The position numbers and the translations under genes are program-made. The notes under the pieces are model-generated. The model was not told the origin of the DNA. It ran no database searches and worked only from the letters and a program-made list of their open reading frames with translations. Positions 56,773-64,000 of a stretch of 64,000 nt of DNA are shown in pieces (position 1 is the first letter of the stretch; each line of letters opens with the position of its first letter). The stretch lies in the NCBI RefSeq assembly GCF_001999985.1, contig NZ_CP019645.1:1364001-1428000 (forward strand), written 5' to 3'. Source of the DNA: Helicobacter bilis (GTDB taxonomy: Bacteria; Campylobacterota; Campylobacteria; Campylobacterales; Helicobacteraceae).

Positions 56773-59502
56773 ATGGTAAAGAAAACAAATCCAAACATTC
56801 CATATAGCTTAAGTGATTTTCCTAAAGTTTTACCGCAAGTAAAGTTTTTTACAAAAGAGCCTATTGAAACCACACAAAAAGAGATAAAAGCATTTGTCGG
56901 TTGGGATGGGATAGTAATCTTTGATCCTTCCCTAGATATTTTACAAACATTAAAAATCTATGCAAAGCAATATCAAAACTACGCACAATCATGTGGGAGA
57001 TGCACGCCGGGTAAATATGGTGGCAAAGTGCTTTATGAGCTTTTAGAAAAGCTACAAAATTATAACTATGCAAGTGATTGTGAGGCATTAAAGGATATTG
57101 AGAAGCTAAAGGAAGTATGTGAGTTAATGAAAGCTACTTCAAAATGTGAAGTCGGTAAAACCACACCAAATCCTATTCTTCAAATTTTAAAAGAAAAACC
57201 AGAAGTCTTTGCAAAAGCCCTGCCTTTATCAAAACAAAAAGATTCTAATTTAGAGAATAGCACGCAAAGTCTAAATGACTTAACAGAGCAATTAAAACAA
57301 AGCACAAAGAAACTGCAAGATGCAAGAGATTTTGTAGATAAAGTGCAGCAAAGCATTGAAAGCGGAGTTACCCCAGCTTCCTTAGTCCATGATGTTATGC
57401 AAAGAATGGAGAATATAAAGGCTACACAAGAAAAAGAGGATTTAGAAAGCATAATGATAGAATCTGCTAGAAAGATAGCAAGAGAGAATGTAGATTCTAG
57501 CCTAAATGAGCGGACACAAGGTGCAGGGGTGCAAAATGATAGGAATGCAGATTCTAAAAATTGTCATATTGAGGCGTGTGCTGAAATATCTAGTATAGAA
57601 TCTAACAAAGATGTTTCGCCTTTTTCAACGGCTCAACATGACAAGATTTCAGATTCTAAAGAATCCAAAATGCCCACTGCGGAAGTATCTTTAGACAATT
57701 TTGCGGGTTATCAAGGTGGAGGCGAAGGGAGTGTATTAAACATACATGACCGAGCCGACACCATAGATTCCCGCAAAAGTGGCAAAAATACAACGCAAGA
57801 GATAAAAACTCACACGCTTATGCCTGTAGCTTATAATATTACGAGAGACAATTCCGCTGAAAATACTTTTGAATCTTTAGAGCGATATAAAAGTGCAATC
57901 ACAACAAGGATAAATAACCTAGAATATATATCAAAAATCACCGCACCATGCACTGATGAGTGTCCATCTCGTGTGGATATTCCAGCCTATATTGAGGGTG
58001 TGAAAGATATGCGATATCTTGATTCACTAAGTAGCACAAGGGGGAGTATGCCACTAGCTCAAGTGTGTGGTCGTGTATGTCCGCATCCTTGTGAGAATGC
58101 GTGTCGCAGGGCTATTTTAGATGATCCTATTAGCATTATGGAGTTAAAGCGAATTGGTGCAAACATTGAGTTTAGCAAGAAGCAGACAAGCAAATGGCAG
58201 GGCTATTCTCACCCAAATAATATAGAGACAAGAGAGTTTGCTAATAAGTCAGTAGGTGTTATTGGAGCAGGTCCAGCAGGGCTTAGCAGTGCGTATTACA
58301 TGGCATTAAGGGGGATTAAGGTCGATGTGTATGAAGCCTTGCCTGTTTTAGGTGGTGAGGTAGCTGTGGGTGTGCCAAACTATCGTATGCCAATTAATGA
58401 ATATAATCATGATATAGAATCTTTAAAGTCTTTAGGTGTTATTTTTCATACAAATTTCTTAGTAGATTCTAAAAATATTAGTGAATTAGAATCTAAGCAT
58501 AATGCTTTAGTGATAGCAGTAGGCACAAGGGCTAGTAAAAAGCTTGGCTGTAAGAATGAAAATACAACTCTAAGTGGCTACTTACCAGCGATTAAATTTA
58601 TGGATTCTGTAAATCTAGCACAAAAATTTAATATCGGCGAGTTACCAAACTTAGCGGGTAAAAAAGTGGTATGCGTTGGTGGTGGTTTCACTTCTATGGA
58701 TGTTGTGAGATGTTGCGTGCGGCTTGGGGCTTCTAGTGTGATTATGCTTTATCGCAGAGATGAGGCAACTATCATTAAAAACACTTCAAAAGAAGAGTAT
58801 CATGAGGCATGTGAAGAGGGCGTTGTATTCCAGTTTTTAAGTGCAGTAGATGAGATAATAGAAGAAGATTCTAGAATCAAAGCCTTGAAAATAAATCGCT
58901 ATGAGTTAATAAAAAGTGATACAAGTCCAAAGGGCGAGTTAAAACTCATTGAAGATGGCGGGGTTATGCTAGAGTGTGATATTTTAATCCCAGCGGTTAG
59001 TCAAGAGATGGATTTCCCTTTAGATTCTAGCTTTGGTGTGGAGATAAGTAAATGGAAAACAATTGCTGTTGATGATGCAAGTTTTTCAACAACAAAAAAG
59101 GGGATCTTTGCCGCAGGAGATTGCGTAAGCGGTCCCTTAACGATTGTAAATGCAGTAGGGCAGGGCAGGAGAGTAGCAAGCGTTGTAGCTAATTTCCTAC
59201 AAACAGGCGAGGTAGCGATTAATGATGATGAGAGAATGGAGGATTTATTAAAGCAAATTGGTGTATTTGATAAGAATAGAGAGATTAAGGGCTTTTTATC
59301 AGGCAATACGCGGGCAGTAAGTGATAAATTGCAGCCAGAATATAGGGCAGGTAATTTTGAGGAAGTTAATCTAGGTTTTGATAATGAAATGGCAATAGCT
59401 GAGGCACAACGATGTATGCGGTGCTATTATATTAGCATGTGTGTTGTAGGCTGTGATACAGATTCTAAAGACAAAGAAGCTTTGCAAAAGGAGACAACAT
59501 GA
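56773..59502 (+). CDS. NuoF remnant fused to GltD-like FAD/NAD(P)H oxidoreductase
   Basis: A 909-residue fusion. Residues 1-140 resemble the end of NuoF: SCGRCTPGKYGGKVLYELLE and KCEVGKTTPN stand for the N3 cluster site, but one of the usual Cys (CTPC) is Gly. Residues about 150-345 are a low-complexity insert with two repeat elements. From about 370 on it is GltD-like: CTDECPSRVDIPAYI and QVCGRVCPHPCENACRR (Fe-S ligands), GVIGAGPAGLSSAYYMA (FAD), GGGFTSMDVVRC with MLYRRDE (NADPH-type site) and FAAGDCVSGPLTIVNAVGQG. This suggests NADPH or a related donor feeds the complex. The FMN/NADH-binding front of true NuoF is missing. The end overlaps nuoG by four bases. Confidence 0.85.
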   Translation: MVKKTNPNIPYSLSDFPKVLPQVKFFTKEPIETTQKEIKAFVGWDGIVIFDPSLDILQTLKIYAKQYQNYAQSCGRCTPGKYGGKVLYELLEKLQNYNYASDCEALKDIEKLKEVCELMKATSKCEVGKTTPNPILQILKEKPEVFAKALPLSKQKDSNLENSTQSLNDLTEQLKQSTKKLQDARDFVDKVQQSIESGVTPASLVHDVMQRMENIKATQEKEDLESIMIESARKIARENVDSSLNERTQGAGVQNDRNADSKNCHIEACAEISSIESNKDVSPFSTAQHDKISDSKESKMPTAEVSLDNFAGYQGGGEGSVLNIHDRADTIDSRKSGKNTTQEIKTHTLMPVAYNITRDNSAENTFESLERYKSAITTRINNLEYISKITAPCTDECPSRVDIPAYIEGVKDMRYLDSLSSTRGSMPLAQVCGRVCPHPCENACRRAILDDPISIMELKRIGANIEFSKKQTSKWQGYSHPNNIETREFANKSVGVIGAGPAGLSSAYYMALRGIKVDVYEALPVLGGEVAVGVPNYRMPINEYNHDIESLKSLGVIFHTNFLVDSKNISELESKHNALVIAVGTRASKKLGCKNENTTLSGYLPAIKFMDSVNLAQKFNIGELPNLAGKKVVCVGGGFTSMDVVRCCVRLGASSVIMLYRRDEATIIKNTSKEEYHEACEEGVVFQFLSAVDEIIEEDSRIKALKINRYELIKSDTSPKGELKLIEDGGVMLECDILIPAVSQEMDFPLDSSFGVEISKWKTIAVDDASFSTTKKGIFAAGDCVSGPLTIVNAVGQGRRVASVVANFLQTGEVAINDDERMEDLLKQIGVFDKNREIKGFLSGNTRAVSDKLQPEYRAGNFEEVNLGFDNEMAIAEAQRCMRCYYISMCVVGCDTDSKDKEALQKETT
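57561..57644 (+). repeat. TTGTCAT...ATGACAA element in the NuoF-GltD gene
   Basis: 84 bases (28 codons) with inverted ends TTGTCAT and ATGACAA, in frame inside the linker of the fusion gene. The internal TTTCGCC and GGCTCAAC blocks match the intergenic half copies at 4931-4957 and about 32367-32390. Confidence 0.55.
57664..57802 (+). repeat. In-frame repeat element in the NuoF-GltD linker
   Basis: Starts with CCAAAATGCCCACTGCGGAA, has a TTTAGACAATTT block, GGGAGTGTATTAAACATACA and the closing AAAAATACAACGCAAGAG. It matches 20340-20480 in the trpCF gene block for block and in the same frame (SKMPTAEVSLDNF, GSVLNIHDRA, KNTTQ). Confidence 0.65.
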
Positions 59503-61925
59503 CACAAGCAGGTATTGCTATAAAGCATGAAGATTCTAAGACAGAGCGTATCCAAGTATTTATCGATGATAAGGAATGCTATGCAAAAAAAGGGGAGAGT
59601 TTATTAAGCGTAGCAAGGAATAATGGTATAAATATCCCTACACTTTGTGATCTTAAAAAGCTTACGCCAACGGGTGCATGTCGCATGTGTGTGGTAGAAG
59701 AGGATAATGGCAATATTATTGCAAGTTGTAAAAGCTATGTAGCAAAGCCACTTAGAATCTACACACAAACTGAGAAGTTGCAAAAATATCGCAATCAAAT
59801 TATGAGCTTTTTATGTATCAATCACCCTTTAGAATGCGGTGTATGTGATAAAAGCGGTGAGTGTGAATTGCAGGATAAAGTGTTAGAATCTAAGGTTGCA
59901 ATCCAGCCCTTTTTTGCCATTCAAAAGCAAAATGACTATGTGCATTTTCACAATAAAGTCTATAATGAAGCCTTATGTATCATGTGTGAGAGATGTGCTA
60001 GAACTTGTAATGAATATGTGGGAAATAGTGTATTATCTGTGCTTGCAGGGGGCTTTCACTCAAAGATTGGTGTAGATTTTAATGCTTATTGTGAAGATTG
60101 TGATGAATGCGTGAGTGTGTGTCCAACGGGTGCTATGTTTTCTACGCGTTTTACTTATACAAGTAATGCTTGGGAGTTAGAGAAAGCTAAATCACATTGT
60201 ATCCATTGTAGTTTGCACTGCCCTTTGCATTATGAAGTAAAGCATAATATAGATTCTAAAAAAGAAGTCTATCGCATTAAAAATGAAGCCCATATCATGC
60301 AGTTATGCCATGCTGGAAGACATAACTTTTTACGCAAAAACTTACAAGATTCTACAACTAATAATTTTAGTTTAAATGAGACTTTATCAAAAGCAAATGC
60401 CCTGCGTCTTGGGACAAATCTAACAAATGAAGAAATCTATATCGCAAATCTTTTAGCACAAAAAGCAAATAAAAAGCTGTATTGCAACGAGGCTTTATCC
60501 TATAAAGAATTTAATGCGATTTGTAATACATACACAGAAGTAGAGAATCTAAACGCAATAAAAGACTTACAACATAATGGCGTTGTGATTATCTTAGGCA
60601 GTTATCTCTATGATGAAATGCCCGTATTGCGTAGTGATCTCTCAAAGCTATCACTCAAAAAAGGGGTGAAAAATATTTGGATAAGCCCTATTGCTGAAGA
60701 GAGATTTCAAAGTGATTTAGCAATTACTTATGAAGTATCAAGTGAGCTTGCTATTAGCACGCTACTTTTAAGCCTATTTACAAAGCAAATACAAGCTACA
60801 ATCAGCACTTTAGAAACTAGCCAAGCCCTAAATAATAGCTCACAGAATCTAGCCTTATTAAAAAATACTCTAAAATGGCTACAAGCACAAGATTTAGCCT
60901 ATCTTATGGCAGAAAGCAATGTAAGTGAAGCTGAATTAGCCCTTTTAGATTCTATGTGTAATTATAATAAGCCTTTAGAATCTCATATCACTCAAACTTC
61001 TCACATAAAGATTCTAATAGGACAAGATTTCTATCTCTCTAAGCATTATAAGCTTATCGCACAGATTTTATCTGCTATTTCTCTTTGCAATAAGAATTGC
61101 TCTATTATCCCGCTTTGCTATGATAATATCCATGCGATTGGTTTGTTATGCGATTTAGCGTATGATGATGGTAGTTATAATAATATCTTAGGTATCCGCT
61201 CTAATGCAGAGTTTAGCATTGCACCCATGCCCTTCAAACTAGATTCTAAAATAGAATCTAAGAATACACACAAACATGTATCCATTATGCCAATGCAGTT
61301 TATGGAAGGAAGTGTAATTGATATGTATGGGAATCTAGTAAAGCTTTATCCAAGCTTTAGAGATGATGATATTTTTAGTAGCACGAAAGATTCTATACAA
61401 AGAGATTTGCTTGATATAAGTAAGGATTATTTAGGGCTTGATTGTGAATATATGATAGATATTACAAGTGAAGTTCCTTTTTTAAGTGAGTTTTTACAAG
61501 AAAAAAATATTAAAGATTTTGACTCTTTAGAATCTAAAATGCGTTTAGATTCTAAAAGTTTGAAGCTTACTTTAGATAATATAGCTTTGCTTGAATATCC
61601 AGAAATTGTAATGAGTGAGGGCAGTGGTATTTTTATCTATAAAGCGGCTTTAAGTGGCAATTTAAGCTTTTATCGCAATGAATACAGAAGTGAAAATCTA
61701 GTCTATAATAGTAAAGAATTGCATGGAATCTTAAAGGTATCAAAGCAGTTTTGCATTGCTACAAAATTGCAGGATAATGAGATTATCAATCTACAAGTAG
61801 GCGATGTTATCCTTAGTGTGAGAGTTATGCAGACTTCATTTATGAAAGGCATGGTAGCAGTCCTTGCAAGTGATTATGTAATAACTTCTACAAAATATTT
61901 TGATTATAAAACATTAAAGGCATAG
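59499..61925 (+). CDS. nuoG: NADH-quinone oxidoreductase subunit G, paralogue 1
   Basis: An 808-residue Fe-S subunit of complex I. The [2Fe-2S] N-terminal domain has TLCDLKKLTPTGACRMCVVE and SCKS; then HPLECGVCDKSGECELQD (His-Cys3 cluster N5), CIMCERCARTCNEYVG and CEDCDECVSVCPTGAM (two 4Fe-4S), and CIHCSLHCPLHYEV, the site of the extra cluster N7. The rest is a degenerate molybdopterin-oxidoreductase fold. It differs from the H. pylori NuoG more than the next gene does, so it is the likely extra paralogue. Starts inside the end of the NuoF-GltD gene and ends one base before the second nuoG. Confidence 0.88.
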   Translation: MTQAGIAIKHEDSKTERIQVFIDDKECYAKKGESLLSVARNNGINIPTLCDLKKLTPTGACRMCVVEEDNGNIIASCKSYVAKPLRIYTQTEKLQKYRNQIMSFLCINHPLECGVCDKSGECELQDKVLESKVAIQPFFAIQKQNDYVHFHNKVYNEALCIMCERCARTCNEYVGNSVLSVLAGGFHSKIGVDFNAYCEDCDECVSVCPTGAMFSTRFTYTSNAWELEKAKSHCIHCSLHCPLHYEVKHNIDSKKEVYRIKNEAHIMQLCHAGRHNFLRKNLQDSTTNNFSLNETLSKANALRLGTNLTNEEIYIANLLAQKANKKLYCNEALSYKEFNAICNTYTEVENLNAIKDLQHNGVVIILGSYLYDEMPVLRSDLSKLSLKKGVKNIWISPIAEERFQSDLAITYEVSSELAISTLLLSLFTKQIQATISTLETSQALNNSSQNLALLKNTLKWLQAQDLAYLMAESNVSEAELALLDSMCNYNKPLESHITQTSHIKILIGQDFYLSKHYKLIAQILSAISLCNKNCSIIPLCYDNIHAIGLLCDLAYDDGSYNNILGIRSNAEFSIAPMPFKLDSKIESKNTHKHVSIMPMQFMEGSVIDMYGNLVKLYPSFRDDDIFSSTKDSIQRDLLDISKDYLGLDCEYMIDITSEVPFLSEFLQEKNIKDFDSLESKMRLDSKSLKLTLDNIALLEYPEIVMSEGSGIFIYKAALSGNLSFYRNEYRSENLVYNSKELHGILKVSKQFCIATKLQDNEIINLQVGDVILSVRVMQTSFMKGMVAVLASDYVITSTKYFDYKTLKA

Positions 61926-61926
61926 T

Positions 61927-64000
61927 ATGAATATTACGATTGAAGGGCAAGTGCTTCAAGCAAATGATGGGGATACAATCCTTGATGTTGCAAGACGCAA
62001 TAATATACAGATTCCTACCATTTGTTTTTTAAGCGGTTGTAGCCCGACTTTAGCATGTAAAATGTGTATGGTGGAAGTCAATGGTAAAAGGGTGTATAGC
62101 TGTAATGCGAAAGTAAAAGATGGCATGGAAGTTGTAGTCCATAATGAAGAGTTACAAAAAGATAGAAATGAGATTATGACTACCTATTGTGTGAATCACC
62201 CTTTAGAATGTGGCGTGTGTGATAAAAGTGGGGAGTGTGAATTGCAAGATTTCACGCTTTATACAAAGGTTGATACGCAACAATTTGGCTTACAAGAGGC
62301 AGATAAAAAGTCATATAGTTTTGCTCAAAGCTTTTATGACCCAGCATTATGTATCATGTGTGAAAGGTGCGTTACCACTTGCAAGGATAATATTGGGGAA
62401 GCAAACTTGAAAGCAGGTAAAGCAAATCTCTTCACGCCAGATAATTATAAAGATTCTATGGGTAAAGATCCCTATTCTGTATGGGCGAAAAGACAAAAAG
62501 GCTTGATTGAGTTTGTGGGTAAAAATGAATGCAAAGATTGTGGAGAGTGTATCTCTGTATGTCCTGTCGGGGCTATGACTTATAAAGATTTTACCTATAC
62601 AAGTAATGCGTGGGAGTTAGAAAAGATTCATTCTACTTGCACGCATTGTGCGGGTGGTTGTGAGCTTATATATAATGTAAAGCATTTAGATGTAAAGGGT
62701 GATTTACAAAAAGTCTATCGCGTGCAAAATGACTTTTTATATAATCCTATTTGTGGGGCAGGGCGGTTTGCCTTTGATATGGTATCTCTTGGATCTCGTA
62801 ATACAACGGCATTGCACCAAGCATTCCAAAGGGCAGATTCTATATTTATAGGCAGTGATGTGAGTAATGAAGAAGCTTTTCTTGCCGACCTGATTGCTAA
62901 AAAGCTAGAGATTCCATTAATAAATCATGAAGCCTATTGTTTGCAGCATTTTGAAAATTACTTTTTGCAAGCAAGAAAGCTTTATGCAACACAATTTAGC
63001 ACAGAATCTAAACACAATATCTTTGCTACTTTTGAAGACTTTAAAACAAGCCCTAGCTTTATAGCATTACATACTTATTTTAAACATGACGCACCAATTG
63101 TTCGCTACAAGCTAAACAATAATCTCAAAATGCAGAAAAACTCACAAGTGATAAGCATAACTCTCTTTAAAGATACACTTTTAGAATCTCTTGGCAAAAA
63201 TGTTACACAAATACAAGGTGATAATGCGAATGTTTCACTTATGGGGATACTTGGCTTAGTATTTGCAAATGATTTAATTGATGATTTTGAAGAATGCTTT
63301 CCTAATAGCTTAAGTGCATTTATGAAAAAGGAAGTCCAAAAGGTAGAAGGATTCTATATCCAAAAAGAAGCTGAAGAGACTTTGACACAAGATTCTAAAG
63401 AGAGTTTAGAATCTAAAGACTCTCAAGTTGAAAATCAAGTGGAAGTAAATCAAGCAGAAAATAAGCAAAATGAAAATCAAGCAGAAGAGAAACAAGCAGA
63501 CACAAAAAGCGAAGTTGATAATCTAAGTCCCTATGATATAAACATAATCGCAAACGCATTAAATATCACTGATCTAAGTAGCTTAAAGCTTACTAAAAAA
63601 GATGGAATCTTAATGATCTCACAATATGTTTTTGATGAGTTTTTAGCGCATGATTTTACAAGTAGTGAAGGCTATGGATTGCAATCACATTTTACAGATA
63701 AAAATCCCCCCACAATAGAAAATGCAGTGGCAACAGCGATTATGGAGGGCATTACAGAATCTGTGCGACATGATATTATGGATAATGGCGTAAAACTGCA
63801 GATTCTAGCTCATTTAATCGCCTTTGTATGCAATAGGCTAAATCTTTCCCTGCTTTATATCCCAAAAGGCACAAATACAATTGGCGTAGCAAATCTTTGT
63901 GCTTTAAGCCCAAGTGATAGTATAGAATCTAAATATAGCATAGGTATCCGCACAAATGGAAGCTTCACTCTAGATTCTAATCTCCCTACTATAAAGCCAA
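61927..64000 (+). CDS. nuoG: NADH-quinone oxidoreductase subunit G, paralogue 2 (partial, runs off window)
   Basis: An open frame of 691 codons that continues past the window end. It begins MNITIEGQVLQANDGDTILD and has ICFLSGCSPTLACKMCMVEV with VYSC ([2Fe-2S]), HPLECGVCDKSGECELQD (N5), CIMCERCVTTCKDNIG and CKDCGECISVCPVGAM, CTHCAGGCELIYNV and PICGAGRF. These match the single NuoG of H. pylori closely. A Glu/Gln/Asn-rich low-complexity stretch of about 50 residues lies near 480-530. It starts one base after paralogue 1 stops, so both are translated from the same transcript. Confidence 0.9.
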   Translation, partial: MNITIEGQVLQANDGDTILDVARRNNIQIPTICFLSGCSPTLACKMCMVEVNGKRVYSCNAKVKDGMEVVVHNEELQKDRNEIMTTYCVNHPLECGVCDKSGECELQDFTLYTKVDTQQFGLQEADKKSYSFAQSFYDPALCIMCERCVTTCKDNIGEANLKAGKANLFTPDNYKDSMGKDPYSVWAKRQKGLIEFVGKNECKDCGECISVCPVGAMTYKDFTYTSNAWELEKIHSTCTHCAGGCELIYNVKHLDVKGDLQKVYRVQNDFLYNPICGAGRFAFDMVSLGSRNTTALHQAFQRADSIFIGSDVSNEEAFLADLIAKKLEIPLINHEAYCLQHFENYFLQARKLYATQFSTESKHNIFATFEDFKTSPSFIALHTYFKHDAPIVRYKLNNNLKMQKNSQVISITLFKDTLLESLGKNVTQIQGDNANVSLMGILGLVFANDLIDDFEECFPNSLSAFMKKEVQKVEGFYIQKEAEETLTQDSKESLESKDSQVENQVEVNQAENKQNENQAEEKQADTKSEVDNLSPYDINIIANALNITDLSSLKLTKKDGILMISQYVFDEFLAHDFTSSEGYGLQSHFTDKNPPTIENAVATAIMEGITESVRHDIMDNGVKLQILAHLIAFVCNRLNLSLLYIPKGTNTIGVANLCALSPSDSIESKYSIGIRTNGSFTLDSNLPTIKP

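Noticed and set aside
1-64000. CRISPR array or rRNA operon
   Set aside because: Repeats in the window are dispersed octamers, homopolymers or long duplications; no regularly spaced repeat-spacer pattern and no rRNA sequence was seen.

Overview
The window is low-GC, densely coded DNA that reads as an enterohepatic Helicobacter or a very close Campylobacterota relative. The case rests on gene content and local gene order. The nuo operon has a tiny NuoE-like protein and no normal NuoF. MqnX (futalosine menaquinone pathway), MagIII-type 3-methyladenine glycosylase and a Trx2-type thioredoxin with a CPDC site are present. The orders ndk-yceD-rpmF-plsX-fabH, rplU-rpmA and rpsA-x-serA, an HP1222-like D-lactate dehydrogenase, and abundant TAGATTCT/AGAATCTA octamers all fit. 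Species assignment is inference.

Layout. 0-5.8 kb: surE (partial), a FIST-domain chemoreceptor split by a one-base slip in an A8 run, an EamA transporter, mqnX and magIII. 6-7.8 kb: first copy of a phase-variable TupA-like ATP-grasp gene, OFF with 13 G. 8-10.9 kb: four tRNAs (Pro, His, Arg, Arg), a BI-1 membrane protein and dprA. 10.9-18.8 kb: a type I restriction-modification operon (hsdM, hsdS, hsdR) with an antitoxin/Doc toxin pair and an unrecognised 318-aa protein embedded in it. 19-27.9 kb: housekeeping genes (trx2, trpCF, ndk, yceD, rpmF, plsX, fabH, rplU, rpmA, tRNA-Asn, prfA).

27.5-36.8 kb is the most unusual part. Two nearly identical 1.86-kb inverted repeats (27524-29381 and 34906-36761) each carry the 3' end of prfA plus the promoter, N-terminal part and poly-G tract of a TupA-like gene. 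They flank a 5.5-kb segment holding the two different TupA C-terminal ends, exbB-exbD-tonB, a degraded accessory patch, and an aminotransferase/HAD-phosphatase pair. Recombination between the arms would invert the segment, leave prfA intact, swap TupA C-termini and change which poly-G tract lies upstream of the aminotransferase/HAD pair. The three copies in the window carry G13, G14 and G12; only the G12 copy is in frame.

36.8-53.2 kb: a decayed phage-type S24 repressor, kdsB, rpsA, serA, two lipoproteins, fragments of magIII and rarA lying side by side, a Cys-rich protein with a BspA-type repeat, an FAD/Fe-S D-lactate dehydrogenase, rarA and fcl. 53.2-64 kb: the respiratory complex I operon nuoA-B-C-D, a NuoE-like protein, a NuoF remnant fused to a GltD-like FAD/NAD(P)H module, and two tandem NuoG paralogues (the second runs off the end).

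In-frame repeat elements lie inside coding genes at domain linkers (trpCF, the lactate dehydrogenase, the NuoF-GltD fusion and the TupA linkers), resembling in concept the protein-coding palindromic elements of Rickettsia. The window therefore combines ordinary core genes with several switching devices (homopolymer slippage, inverted-repeat recombination, C-terminal cassette swapping) that mostly act on predicted surface-glycan genes.
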